64,000 nucleotides of DNA from Zopfochytrium polystomum (taxonomy: Eukaryota > Chytridiomycota > Chytridiomycetes > Chytridiales > Chytridiaceae), in assembly GCA_025765615.1 (NCBI GenBank), contig JAIVFJ010000028.1:186001-250000 (forward strand), given 5' to 3'. The translations under genes and the position numbers were made by a program. Below are positions 23,247-34,495 of the stretch, one piece after another. The notes beneath the pieces were generated by a model, which worked only from the letters and a program-made list of their open reading frames with translations, ran no database searches and was not told the DNA's origin. Numbering within the stretch: the first letter of the stretch is position 1; the number at the start of each line of letters is the position of its first letter.

Positions 23247-24452
23247 ATGGTGAGCCAATTGCGCACAACCTTCGATCGTGAGGCCTCCAAAGCGCAGGCT
23301 AACTGGATGGGAACCTTCGACCCCGTATATTAGCCGCAAAACGAGTACATCGAGGAGTCCATCAAAAAGCATGGTCGGCGGTTTGACCACGAGGAGCGGA
23401 AGTACGATCTCATTTCTACCCCACTTCGCCCACCGAATCCGTCCGTTTAACACGTATGCATCAGGCGCAAGCGGGAGGCCCGCATGGTGCACAAGAAGGC
23501 GGACAAAGCGCAGAAGCTGCACGGTCTGAAGGCGAAATTGTACAACAAGAAGCGGCATGCAGAGAAGGTTCAGATGAAGAAGACGTACGTGACGGGTGTT
23601 GCGCCTGGTTTGACACTTACAAAGCTTTTGTTCAACCCATATCGTTCATCAGCATCAAGCAGCACGAGGAGAAGAACAGCAAAAAGCGGTCGGGCGAAGA
23701 GCCGATCCAGGAGGGTGCCATCCCGGCGTACCTGCTGGATCGTGAAAAGCAGTCTCGCGCCAAAGTCCTGTCGAACATGATTAAACAGAAGCGGAAGGAG
23801 AAGGCTGGCAAGTGGGACGTGCCGCTGCCTAAAGTTAAGGGGATAGACGAGGCGGAGGTCTTCAGGGTTATTAAGTCTGGAAAGCGGAAGGGTACGGATC
23901 GGAATTCCTATGTTTGCCTCGCTTTGTTGAATTACGTCTAAATGCCAAATTGAACAACTAGGTAAGCAATGGAAGCGTATGATTACGAAGGCCACTTTCG
24001 TCGGCGAAGGCTTCACTCGGAAACCTCCCAAGTACGAGCGGTTCATCCGGCCAATGGCGCTCCGGTACAAAAAGGCGCACGTTACCCACCCTGAGCTGGC
24101 GGCCACCTTTTGCTTGCCCATTCTGAGCGTCAAAAAGAACCCTAGCAGCCCAATGTACACGCAGCTCGGCGTCATCACCAAGGGAACTGTTATTGAGGTA
24201 CGACATGCTGGCTTCTTATTCGCCATGTCGCAGTCAACCTAATTTTGACCACTACCCCAATTCGTGAAAGGTCAACGTCAGCGAATTGGGTCTTGTCACT
24301 CAATCAGGAAAGGTGGTGTGGGGTAAATACGCCCAAGTTACGAACAACCCTGAAAATGATGGTGAGCCTTTCATTGTCCTTGAGGTGCCTCCATCTAGTT
24401 ATTGAAACCCTTCACTTTTGCAGGATGCATCAACGCTGTTCTTCTTGTGTAA
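23247..24452 (+). CDS. NSA2: NSA2/TINP1 60S ribosome biogenesis factor
   Basis: Nsa2 is a nucleolar pre-60S assembly factor needed for 27SB pre-rRNA processing. The conserved N-terminus M-PQNEYIE is obtained only if ATG at 23,247-23,249 is a one-codon first exon. A GTGAGC..TTAG intron (23,250-23,333, CTAAC at about 23,300) then joins CCGCAAAACGAG. Later blocks are [99 protein letters not shown] and the C-terminus [14 protein letters not shown]. Five more GT..AG introns fit the frame. The stop TAA is at 24,450-24,452. Near-identity to the family along its full length makes this call secure. Confidence 0.95.
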
Positions 24453-24607
24453 TGGTGACCGTTAAGCATTATTTGTTTATGTTATCAAAAATCAATTGGC
24501 GATCGCGCCGAATAAATTGCGATGTTTAGGCATGTTTCAAGCGTGGCCCTCCTTTTTGGCCGGGTCAACAGCGCAGGCCCCGACGGCATAAATTGGCAAG
24601 AAACGTT

Positions 24608-25967
24608 TCAGTGGGTTCCCTCATCGTTCGTCTCCCAAGGTTCGTCGCCTCCAACCGCCACCGCCTGCGTCCTCCTGAACGGCGGAAGCTTGTACACAAA
24701 GTTCTTGTTATACTCTCGCGCCAGTTGCGAGTGCAATATTTCTTGATCCTGCAAACGGTCCATGAATACTTGAATCATGAAGAAGACCTAGAAAAATTTT
24801 GGGAGGCGATCAGAGAGAAGACGGGGACGCGCACGATCCAAAATATTCAAACAACCATCAGGTCGACAAACGCCGCCAGGAATATCATAAAGAGCCAGTT
24901 TTCACGCGAAATGCTTGATAGAATCAGAACCGACGCGGGCGAGAACCAACTGGCAAAAAAGCCGATATTGATGTTAAATCGTTTCGGGACGTCGCACGCA
25001 CGCGGTGAGTCAAACACACAACACATGGCTGGAATGTTTCAACTCACCAGAACACCCTCGTGCAGCCGATCGGAGGATGCCAAACCTTCAGGACCCAACG
25101 CTTCTCCAATTGGGGTCCGCGCGGGGCGGCAGCGGCGCTGGCGAGCCTTCTCTTTCCTTTCCCCTTCTTTGACCAAGCAGTAAACGGAGACCAGGCCGAC
25201 CATAAGCCGCCGCCGCCGCCGCGCCCCTTGCCTCGGTGGGACGGCGTCGGCGTTGCAGGAAAGCGACGTTTGCGGAGACGAAACGTGGCCGTCCTGTCGT
25301 CGTTGTCACCGCCACCGCCGCCGCCGCCGTCGGAACTGTTGTGGTCCAGGTCGTCGTCGTCCGTGTCGTCGTCATCCGCAAAGTCCGACGCCGAAGAGGA
25401 CGGGCGGCCGCCGCCGCGGGGCAGCGGGAGGCGCCGGTTGAGGTCCATGACGACGAGACGCGCGTTGCGGGATTTCACTATCCAACTCGTGTCCTCGGGG
25501 TGCATTGGCGGGGGCTTTCCTCGTTGGGGTGGACGAAATTGTTTAGCGCCAAAACATAAGAATCAAGTCGCAAACCTCGGTCGGTTGGTCAAAGAGGGTG
25601 TACGACTTGGAATTGTTGAACAGAGCGACCGCGTTGGCGACGCTCGCGACGATCAGCGCGACCTCAAACAGCCTGGACTGCAGTTTTGATCGTGTCAGTG
25701 AGAAAACGCCCCCTGCAGAACGAAACAGGTCCGATGCCATTACCGTTGTGAAGAAGGCAAAGAGTCCGAACACTTTGGACGTCGGTTTGGGCTCGACAAA
25801 AAGCTCGTCGTCGGCGAATGCGTCGCCGCGAAGAGCTTTAATGACGAGATACGCAAGGTTAAGCGCGATGCCGATTGCGTTTCTGTTTTGGTGGTGAAAG
25901 GTATCAGTAAGCCTATTTGCAGGGTGGTTGTCGACGACGGGCTTGGCAAATATGTGCACACAGCCCC

Positions 25968-26000
<33 letters not shown>

Positions 26001-26292
26001 CGCAGAGAGTACTGCCTTACCCGGCCTTAGCGTAGTAGTCATCCCAGTTCACGAGGCTGAGCCATTCGTGGGACTGGAGGTAGGCGTCCGAGGGAGCGTT
26101 GATGATGCGCTGAAGGAGTGGTGTCTGCCGGACGAGACGCGGAGTCCTTCCCACGGGAGCACCGGCAGCAGTCGTCCGAGGCGTTGCGGAAGGACGCTTT
26201 GCCGGTGTTGAAAGCGCCGCCGCCGACGGTGTGGAGGACAAAGGCGCTCCGTTGTGCTGATGGCTGGGCGGCCCCATCATCGTCCCCATCAT
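24608..26292 (-). CDS. Nur1/DUF2418-like nuclear rim membrane protein
   Basis: In yeasts Nur1 is an inner nuclear membrane protein that tethers heterochromatin and rDNA. The N-terminal exon (26,292) is Pro/Ala/Thr-rich and ends with TPLLQRIINAPSDAYLQSHE and NWDDYYAKAG. The next exons carry membrane segments (IGIALNLAYLVIKALR, VFGLFAFFTTVMASDLF, RLFEVALIVASVANAVALF). Then come a Gly/Asp-rich loop, LKVWHPPIGCTRVF joined by an intron to CWFSPASVLILSSIS, and the C-terminal block DQEILHSQLAREYNKNFVY. This order (short helix, TM pairs, V-W-x-P-P, F-S-P, E-Y-N-x-x-F-V) matches DUF2418. The stop is TGA at 24,608-24,610. A 30-base C run lies in intron 1. Function by family only. Confidence 0.65.
25969..25998 (+). 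repeat. Poly-C run of 30 (intron of the Nur1-like gene)
   Basis: An uninterrupted C30 on the plus strand, G30 in the transcript, lies within intron 1 of the Nur1-like gene. Confidence 0.9.
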
Positions 26293-26509
26293 GGTTAGTG
26301 CCGAGGTTGGCTCGCCGAGCGGGTGCGCTGCCCGAGGCGTTCTTTCTTTTTTGATTGTTTGAATGCGGGAGTCTCATACGATGTGAACTTGTCATTGACC
26401 ACCCCCACCTCCAAGAACACGACCAAAAATCGATGAAGTCCTCCTCCCGATCCCGGCCCTCCCCGCGACGATTTACTTGTACAACATCCAACAAACCGCG
26501 TTTGCTCCG

Positions 26510-28050
26510 TCAATCTAGGTCAGCAGGCTCCGGCGGGGGGTCCGTCACTCGCTTCCTGCACACGGGGCACGTTCCTGCATTATGAACACAAAGAACAGGG
26601 TTAGAGGCTTGTTGCACCGCACGGCAGGCAGTTGCTTCAGTAAAGAGGCGGCGCATCTCATAGAGGTCCCACGAGAACCAAAAAATCGTTTTCGGCAAAC
26701 AGCGGCGTACCGTTCACTTTCAACCAGCTTTCAATGCAAGTCGGATGAAAGTGGTGCGAGCATTCCAGTCGAACCGCTATTTCTCCATCCCCTTCATTAC
26801 TGAACTCATCCTGGCAGACAGCACACTCGGGGTGGTCCCCCAGATCGGAGCCCTTTACCATTATTCGCTTCAGGCCGGCAATGGCCGCCTCGGATGCGGG
26901 CGGGGGCGCGTTCGACCTGAAATTTGTAGTGTCAAGACAAGTTGACAGCACGCACTTCTTTCCTTACGATGAGTACTGCTCCATAAGTTGTGAGATCACC
27001 CTGTCGAGCGACTGCGTCCCAAATACATAGTCTGAAAGTGGGTCAGGGAACTGTGCCGCAAATGTATTGCGCTTAAGAAACTGCACTCGCCTCCTGGATT
27101 TCCAACCATTGGTTCACCACCAAAGAGTCCCTCTCGACCGAGCAGTGCGTGGAACAACCTTTCATTGGTCGGAATGCGCGTCAGGGGATACTGCATGACG
27201 ACAATCTGCCAAGGACGGAAAGTGAGAGACAAGCACTTACAGTCCCAGCTGGCTGTGAAAGTCTTGCGCATTTGCGCTTCGGCTGGAGCTCCCCGTTGCA
27301 GCGTCCGCATCGTCTCCACTCATTTCAGCGGCTCCAGTTCTTCGACGCCCATCGCTCGTAGAACCAGGATCCTCATCGGTCTGAACAGACCATCGCATTG
27401 CTCCACCGTCTCCGACGCCGAACACCCTGGTCGTGCGGGAGTACGAGAAGCCGCGAGGCCCTGAATCACCACCGGGTATGGGTACGGGAATCCGTGCCCC
27501 GGGCAGGGAGAGGAACGGAAAGGGAAGGGGTAGGGGCAGGGGAAGGGGAAGCGCTTCACCGGCCCCATTCGCGGCTGTGCCGTCGGCAGCTTGGGCTGGT
27601 TCTGTTCGTTGTCGCTGTTGTTGTTGGTGGAGCTGGTGTTGTTCTTGTTGTTGTTGCTGCTGCTGTTGCTGAGGAGCCCCGGCCGCACGTTCGGCGCCCA
27701 GCTGTTCGATCAGCTGGGAAATGGCCTCGACAAATGCGCGCGAGCGCTCGGACTGGGACGCCGCAGAGAAGGACGACGAACCTTCGCCATCCATGTCCGC
27801 ATCGCCCGCGGTTGGGGGCGGGTGGCCCGGCTCGAAGGATTCCAAAAAGTCGCTTCCGCACTGGGGGCAGATGGACGGGCCACCGTCGACCTCCACCGGC
27901 CTAATCTCCTCCTGGTTCGCATAGGGGGGGTGTCGGGTTTAGTGAGTGAGCACAGGGAAGAGTGGAGGGGGCGGGCGGGCGGGCGAGCGGGCAGGGCGGA
28001 CGGAGAAGTGCGCGCGAACATACCTCACAAGCGTGGCAGAACCAGTTCAT
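26510..28050 (-). CDS. RNF126/RNF115-like RING E3 ubiquitin ligase
   Basis: These E3 ligases combine an N-terminal zinc ribbon that recognises substrate with a C-terminal RING-H2 domain. Exon 1 encodes MNWFCHACE (ATG at 28,050); a GTATGT..CCAG intron leads to EIRPVEVDGGPSICPQCGSD, completing a C-x2-C..C-x2-C ribbon. A Gln-rich and Pro-rich middle follows (27,600s), then YPLTRIPTNERLFHALLG and SLDRVISQLMEQYSS. The RING reads HPECAVCQDEFSNEG, CSHHFHPTCIESWLK and, after an intron, CPVCRKRV; all eight metal ligands are present. The stop is at 26,510. In animals the ribbon binds BAG6 clients; that partner is not tested here. Confidence 0.85.
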
Positions 28051-28262
28051 TTGCTTGGGTGGTCGTTGTTGCTGGTAATAGCACTTTTGCAGCGCGGTTT
28101 TTTTTTTTTTTTTTTCCTTCTTTTTTTTTTCTCTCTTTTCCTCTCTTTTTTGTTCTTCGTGGAAAGTGCGAGTGCACCCGATCGATCAAAATAAAAAAAT
28201 AAAAAAATGTGAACAGCCAAAAGAGAAGAAAAAAGAAAGGTTGGTTGGATCGGGGACCCAAT
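28051..28262. promoter_or_regulatory. Divergent promoter, RNF126-like and GhrA-type genes
   Basis: This 212-bp region contains a T-rich block (28,100-28,160) and A-rich sequence just before the plus-strand ATG. No TATA consensus is evident at a usual distance. Confidence 0.45.
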
Positions 28263-29303
28263 ATGGCGACACTTGCAGCCACGACAGCAGCCGCGATCGT
28301 GTTCGAGAGTAGCATGGCCAACCCCGCCCCATGGCTTACTGCGCTCCGCATCGCACTCGTGGCCGCTGCCGCCCCTGCCGTGCCCAACAAGACCATCCTA
28401 CTGCCCCCCTCCGCATCCTCGTCCTCGTCCTCGCCGTCGGTGGACGGTGCCCACTTCGACCCGGCTGCCGTTGAAGTCGCCATCGTTGCAAACCCGACCG
28501 CGGGATCCCTCGCTCGGTACCCAAACCTCCGCCTCATCGCTTCCATGTGGGCCGGCGTTGACGGCCTCCTCGCTGATCCGACGCTGCCAAGGGGCCCGAC
28601 CCTCGTGCGGCTCGTAGACCCCGAAATGACAAACAGCATGGCCGAGTCGGTGCTGATGCATTCGCTGGTGGCCCACCGTCAGCTGAACGCGTATCGTCGC
28701 CAGCAGGCTGTCAAAGCGTGGAACAAGCACCCGACCGGCCGCTTCCAGCTCATGACCCACGAAAGAGTCGTCGGCGTTCTAGGTGTCGGTGAGCTCGGTA
28801 TGGCTGCTCTCAACATTCTTGCTCGGCACGGGTTCACTACGGTAGGGTGGTCGCGCACGCCAAAGCCGGCCCCATCAGTCAAGAATATTCGCCTCGTCAG
28901 CGGACGGCTCGGCATGGACGAGGTTCTGTCCACTTCACACATTCTCGTCAACCTGCTGCCGCTTACGCCGGAAACGAGAGGCATTCTGAACAAGGATACG
29001 TTTGCGAAACTTCAGCCCGGAGCGACCGTCATCAATCTGGGAAGGGGCCAAGCGGTAGTCGAGGCTGATCTGATTGACGCGCTGGACCGAGGGATCATCG
29101 AAACCGCGGTTTTGGACGTTTTTGAGAAAGAGCCACTTCCCGACGATAGCCCGCTATGGTCTCACCCTCGCGTTGTGGTCACACCACATGTCTCCGCGCT
29201 GACCAACCCACTGACAGCCAGCAGCATTATCGCCGAAACGATCCGCAAGTACTACGCCAAAGAGCCACTGGATCACATTGTGGATATCGACCGGGGTTAC
29301 TAG
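28263..29303 (+). CDS. D-2-hydroxyacid dehydrogenase, GhrA-type glyoxylate/hydroxypyruvate reductase
   Basis: NAD(P)H-dependent reduction of glyoxylate or hydroxypyruvate is the family reaction. The single 346-residue frame has no intron. WAGVDGLL (residues 96-103) and L-V-N-L-L-P-L-T-P-E-T (228-238) are characteristic of the GhrA branch. The Rossmann motif G-V-G-E-L-G is at 174-179. The catalytic set is R261 (GRG), E290 (DVFEKEP) and H309 (TPH). ATG at 28,263 is the first in frame with a plausible N-terminus; M18 (at 28,314) is an alternative start. The stop shares the tetranucleotide CTAG with the stop of the convergent HAD gene. Lack of introns differs from most neighbours. Confidence 0.88.
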   Translation: MATLAATTAAAIVFESSMANPAPWLTALRIALVAAAAPAVPNKTILLPPSASSSSSSPSVDGAHFDPAAVEVAIVANPTAGSLARYPNLRLIASMWAGVDGLLADPTLPRGPTLVRLVDPEMTNSMAESVLMHSLVAHRQLNAYRRQQAVKAWNKHPTGRFQLMTHERVVGVLGVGELGMAALNILARHGFTTVGWSRTPKPAPSVKNIRLVSGRLGMDEVLSTSHILVNLLPLTPETRGILNKDTFAKLQPGATVINLGRGQAVVEADLIDALDRGIIETAVLDVFEKEPLPDDSPLWSHPRVVVTPHVSALTNPLTASSIIAETIRKYYAKEPLDHIVDIDRGY

Positions 29304-30241
29304 GCGAGCCAACTCGAGAGAAATGTTTGTATTTCGCTCCAGCTGGACGCAAAGAAGATTGCGTTGTCACGCGCTTGCAACTTCTCCGGCAGTGGGACTA
29401 TGCGTGGTACCAAACTTTGGGCACTTTCAAAGGTCGGGGCGAGCAGTATTCCAATGTCGGCCCAAGTGAGGCATGGGATATCCGAAGAGCTTGCAAACGA
29501 ATAAGAATGAAGCAAATCACAAGTAAATTTAATGGTTTACCTGTCGCCAACATACACGCGAAGTTTTCCTGGTGCATCACGAAGGAGTGATTCCAGCGCC
29601 TGAACTTTGTCCTCTCCAGTAAGCAGAGGGGCATTTAATGTACCGCTTGTTAAGCCATCGCTGGTATACGTGAGATCGTTTGTAAGCACGTTCCGCTCAG
29701 GTGTTATCAATCCAGAAGCCGAGAGACACGCCGATACAAGGTCCTTGCTCCAATTGAGCGAGCATATGACCGGATCCCTGATCTTCTCCGGATACCGAAA
29801 GCGCATGTCGTTCCAAGCCACGCAAAACTCCCGCCAACCCAGTTTAGTTTCCAGACGGGCACCAACAGAACAAAGGTCGCTTTTGGAGGCGCCGGCCAGA
29901 AATTTGGATGCTGAAACACGCGCAACGGAGCGTTCCTCAGCTGTCCTCCGATTCGACGCTTTGTACAATGCAAGATCTGCAATATACGCATCGACCAGTG
30001 TTTTCCACGTGTTCTCTTCCTGCTTTGGAACTCCCATGAACGGGACGGTGGGAGGGCAGTCGTTGCGATCGATTCCATCCCTGCCCGAATCATTCGATAG
30101 CACTGAATCGGTGCGCTGCCTCTGCCGCTGGGCGTGCCCAGCCGTCTGCAGGATCGACCTTCTCCACGCGGCAGTACTGGCAATGGCCGCGATCGTGTCC
30201 ACGCAGGTGATTGTGCCGTCAAAGTCAAGGATCAGGTCCAT
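29300..30241 (-). CDS. HAD-superfamily phosphatase
   Basis: The N-terminus MDLILDFDGTITCVDT has the D6-x-D8-G-T motif of HAD phosphatases. Motif II is VICSLNWSKDLV (S in a strand end), and motif IV is VYVGDSSSD, formed only after removing a GTAAAC..GCAAG intron near 29,500-29,540. SSSDIPCLTWADIGILLAP follows and ends at the stop at 29,300. An inserted cap of about 130 residues lies between motifs I and II. The family acts on small phosphorylated metabolites; the substrate cannot be told. It converges on the GhrA-type gene and diverges from AP-3 beta with an 86-bp gap. Confidence 0.75.
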
Positions 30242-30327
30242 GATCGGATATGGGGCGCAAGTGAGGGGCTGAACTGTGAAGAAAAACAATCTTTTTTTTT
30301 TGGGGTGGCCACTCGCGAGACGCCACC
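30242..30327. promoter_or_regulatory. Very short divergent promoter, HAD phosphatase and AP-3 beta
   Basis: Only 86 bp separate the two start codons; the core is a short T run. Both 5' UTRs and promoters must overlap or extend into the genes. Confidence 0.45.
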
Positions 30328-33304
30328 ATGGAGCAGTTCGACCCGTTCATCAAGAAGGCGGCTTCGATGGCCGTCGAGGCGGGCAACATCTCCATGCGAA
30401 TAACGCAGGATCTCGTCGAACGATCGCGCGAAGTTGGACTGCAGTCGAACATATACGATAACAGCGAGGAGAAGTTCTCAGAAATCAGACAGAACCTGGA
30501 TTCCAAGGTTTGGATGCCTTGTTTGGAGGGCAGTTCTCGTGTGGGGCTGGCCGCTTTGCGCGGAGCTGCGAGTATGCAGCATCGCGTTGGGCTAAGACTG
30601 ATCATGCACCCCGCCGCACATCATACAGTACGACAAGGAGAAACTAGACGGCCTCAAGCGGTTGATTGCGGTAAGTGGACAACCCTCAACAATCGGCCGA
30701 TCAACTTCTCCCGTTCCAGATGATCTCAAAAGGAAGGAATGTGGCCGAGTTCTTTCCAGGTTCGTGGAAGTGCGACAGATGGAGACCGGTTCCCTTTCTT
30801 ATGACGCTTACTTGCCAGATGTGGTCAAGAACGTTGCATCCACTTCGTTCGAAGTCCGGAAGCTCGTTTACATCTACTTGCTCAAATACGCCGAGTACGA
30901 ACCCGACTTAGCTCTCCTGTCCATCAACACGTTCCAAAAGGGTAATTGGCGGCCTTTCTCTTTCGCAGGGGTCTTAACCGCGTTCCATTAGATATGGCTG
31001 ATAAAAATCCCTTGATTCGAGCCATGGCCTTACGCGTCATGTCGAGTATACGAGGTAAAGCATCACCTTGGTGTGACGAACTTTCTATTCCACTCTGCCT
31101 AACACTGATTTCGACAGTTCAAGTCATTGCTCCACTAAGTAAGCGTGCATTGCAGCTGTGCGTAGTGGCTGACCGTTGTAGTTTTGATGGCTCTTAAACG
31201 AGGGACGGCGGATTTGTCGCCGTACGTCCGTAAAGCAGCTGCTAACGCCATTCCCAAGTGCTTCAGGTTTGATTCGATCTTTGACGCGCTGTGTTGTGTA
31301 CTAAAGCAGTTTCATGAAAGCTTGGACCCATTGCAGAAGGATAGCCTCGTTGAGATCATTGAAACGCTCTTGAACGATAACTCGGTAATAGTCATTGGCA
31401 CCGTGATTGCCAGCATGCGCCAAGTATGCCCGGAGAGATTCGATTTGTTGCACAAGCACTACCGAAAGCTTTGCAACATCCTCATTGACGTCGACGAATG
31501 GTCACAGCTCGAGATAATGGATGTCTTATTGCGATACGCAAGAATGCATTTCCTCGATCCAAATCGGAAAGTAGGTGCAAGTTGTTCAATCGTTGGTATT
31601 GAGAATGAATTTTAGGTCGAAAAAGCGAAAGCTCCCACTCTGGAAGCGACCTCGCCCAAAAAGGAGACGTCGAAAGACTTCTTTGTGGACGGGGAGGGTT
31701 CGAAAGCGTCATCTGAATCTGCCATCTTGGATCCCGACCACGAGTTCCTACTAAACTCCTGCAGACCCATGTTGCAAAGCCCAAACCATGCTGTGCGTGT
31801 CAAGGACTTTCCAGAACCGCTCTTACAATTTTTCAGGTTGCATTCGCTGCTGCTCGGATGTTTTTACTGCTGGCTCCTGCCGACCGCTGCCAAAGGCCGG
31901 CGAAAGCCATCGTCAGGATTCTACACTCCCACCCCGAGTCTCAATACTTCATACTTATCAACCTCGCTACCATCGCTGAACAACGCCCAAAGCTCATTCA
32001 ACCGTACTTCAAGTCATTCTACTTGTTTAAAAATGATGCTGCGTTCGTTCAAGAGTTGAAGCTTGATATTTTGGGGCTAATAGCATCTGAGGAAAACGTT
32101 TCCATGATGATGCGAGAACTGAAGGTAAGAAGACTTTTCCGTGCATCAAGAACTGAAGCATGAGCTTTTCTGGCCCAGGACTACGTGCGCGGCCCCGACA
32201 AAGTGCTCGTCACGAAAGCCATGCAGCTCATGGGCCAGCTGAGCACGAAGTTCCAAAGTGTTGCTGAGGACTGTCTGAGTGTGATGATGATACTGATATC
32301 ATCCGACCAAGGTAATACCTCTCGTACAAGTGCGATCAGTTGTTGAACAATTGCGATGGTTGCAGCGGATATCGTCGCAGAGGCTGTTATTGTTGTGCGC
32401 CGACTTCTGCAGCTTCAACCAGCGTCAAACAAGAAGCTGATTGTTTTCCTGTCGAAAGCACTGGATTCCATCACTGTACCGATGGCGCGCGCCTCGATTC
32501 TTTGGCTGATCGGTCAATACTGTGAATTGATTCCTAAAGTAGCCCCGGACTCGTTCCGGAAAGCGCTGAAAGGCTTCACGTCCGAGTCCTCGATCGTCAA
32601 GCTGCAGATTTTGAACCTCGGGGCGAAGCTCATGTCGGTGGGACCGGAGACCGAAGTGGTTGGGACGCTGTTTAATTATGCGTTGAACCTAGCACGGTTT
32701 GACGCGGATTACGATGTGAGGGACCGAGGACGGTTCTTGAAGGTTTTGGTGCTCGATAAGGCGAACTTGTCCGTGAAGGACATTCTTCTGAGCCCGAAAA
32801 CCTCGACCTCGCAGGAAACAACGGCTTCCAGTAAGGCCCATTCTATTTTCCTCCGGTAACAATTTCTTTTTCGTGCTAATGCTCCATTTCAAACAAGCAG
32901 CTGGTCGGAACAGATTCGTAATCGGTTCTCTTTCACATTCGCTCAACCTATTTGCTCGCGACTATAAGCCGCTCCCTGACTGGCCGGAAGTCGCGCCCGA
33001 CGCGTCACTCCGCAAAGTACCGGAGCCTACGTCCAACTGGAGCAGTAGGGATCAAGTGGTGACCAAGTCACCGGTGAAGGAGATCAGACGCGCAGCGGCC
33101 GCGAAGGTGCGGAAGCCAGTTGATTTGGACAACTTCCTGGACGACTCGGAAGAAAGTGAGGAAGAAGAGAGCGAGGAGGAGGACGAGGAGGAGGAGGAGG
33201 ATGACGAGGAGGAAGACGAGGAGGAGGAGGAAGAGGAGGAGGATGACGAAGACGAAGAGGAGAACGGCGAAGAGGAAGAGAGTGAGGATGAAGCGAAAGC
33301 TTAG
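30328..33304 (+). CDS. APL6: AP-3 adaptor complex beta subunit
   Basis: Beta-3 is a large subunit of the AP-3 coat for Golgi/endosome to vacuole traffic. The start MEQFDPFIKKAASMAVEAGN leads to the trunk of HEAT-like helices: MISKGRNVAEFF, DVVKNVASTSFEVRKLVYIY, LLKYAEYEPDLALLSINTFQ, KNPLIRAMALRVMSSIR, MALKRGTADLSPYVRKAAAN and TVPMARASILWLIGQYCE. Multiple short introns are needed. After DLDNFLDDSEESEEEE the protein ends in an acidic, serine-poor hinge of about 45 residues and stops at 33,304. No C-terminal ear is present. The acidic hinge and the trunk sequence favour AP-3 over AP-1/2. Confidence 0.85.
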
Positions 33305-33397
33305 GTACAATATGAGATATGTGCGTTTTTTTTTGTTTTTTTTTTTTGTTTTGTTTTGGGGGCAGGACGAGAACACGATCGAACCCATATCAAAGAA
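33305..33397. terminator. Convergent 3' region, AP-3 beta and FIS1
   Basis: Ninety-three base pairs between two stop codons are rich in T/G runs (33,327-33,357). Both transcripts must terminate here or overlap. No discrete polyadenylation signal was identified. Confidence 0.4.
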
Positions 33398-34495
33398 TCA
33401 GCGCTGGTCGTTGCCTCCAGACTTGCGGAACAAAAGCGCAGTAACCATGCCAACAGCGGCTATGGCCCCACCCACAATGGCCATTCCGACAAGACCCTCT
33501 GCAGGATTATTCGTAGTTTGGGAGGCCAGTTAGAAACACGAAAAAAAAATAAAGCCAGTTCGAGGGCGGAAGGAACACACGGCGGCGCTACCGACCCGAT
33601 CGGACTTTCTCGTCAATCAACTTCCGCAAGTGAATTGCCTGCGGGTTCCTGGGTTCCAGCTGCAGCAGAATGTCGTTGTGCGATCGAGCTTCGCGGTACA
33701 GACCGAGCTTGTATTCACCGAGGGCGAGGTAGTAGAGGCATTCCCTCCGGCGGGAGGCGTTCTCGGCGTAAATTTCTATTTTTTTCCGTTCGAAAGAAGG
33801 AGATGAGTAGGGGGTCGTAAAAGATGAGAGAACAAGCGATCAGGTACCTTTCAGAAGCTTGACGCCGCGCTCTTGATCGATCTTTGCCTTGCTGCGGACT
33901 GAACGGAGGTGGAGTGGAATCATCAGCAACTTTCAAAACAGCATCAAATGGGCAAGGGTCACGGAGGGAGGGTTCGCCGTCGCATACCTAGGGCCCACGC
34001 GTAGTCGAACTTGGTTTGCGGTCGTACCTGACCGGCCTCGAGCTCCTTGTGGTATGCATTGGAGAGGGCCTAGACAGTTTCGTGTATCCATCGTGGCAAT
34101 GCGTCAACACTTTTTTGGCAAAGGCGTGCGTTCGGAGGAGGAGCGATCACGGCCGGGTAGAGAGAATTGTTGAGGGAAAGGGGAGGGGAGGCATGTGTGC
34201 GTTCGAAGCGAATGCTGGGAGAGGGGTCGGGGGGATGGGGGTTTGGCGAAGATGCATGCGTGGCGCATCCATTGCGCATTGCCACATCTCGTCCCCCAAT
34301 GCCCCCACTGGGAGAGTCCATATCGCTGGCGCCCCGCGCCAAGAAAGAGTCCGCTTCGATCGCTCGCATCGCCGGGGGCCTCCGCTCGCTCCGCGCGAGT
34401 GCGGCGGGTTGCGGTGGTGTACTCACTCCAATCTCTGCGTCAGACAGCGCAGTCTCGGCTTCGTAAGCGAACGGGAGGGGATCGGAGGAGTCCAT
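33398..34495 (-). CDS. FIS1: FIS1 mitochondrial/peroxisomal fission protein
   Basis: Fis1 is a tail-anchored TPR-like protein of the outer mitochondrial membrane that recruits fission factors. The start [20 protein letters not shown] (34,495) is followed after a GTGAGT intron by [20 protein letters not shown] and FDYAWALV, then [55 protein letters not shown] and a C-terminal anchor [20 protein letters not shown] with basic tail [10 protein letters not shown]. The stop TGA is at 33,398-33,400. All family blocks are present in order. It diverges from DNAAF4. Confidence 0.93.

Noticed and set aside
24593..25183. Plus-strand 196-residue open frame
   Set aside because: The minus strand reads as the C-terminal exons of the Nur1-like gene with sound splice sites (FSPASV.., DQEILHSQLAREYN..); the plus frame is a shadow.
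27320..27904. Overlapping frames around the Gln-rich RNF126-like middle
   Set aside because: CAG/CTG-type repeats open all frames; only the minus frame joins the zinc ribbon and RING exons.
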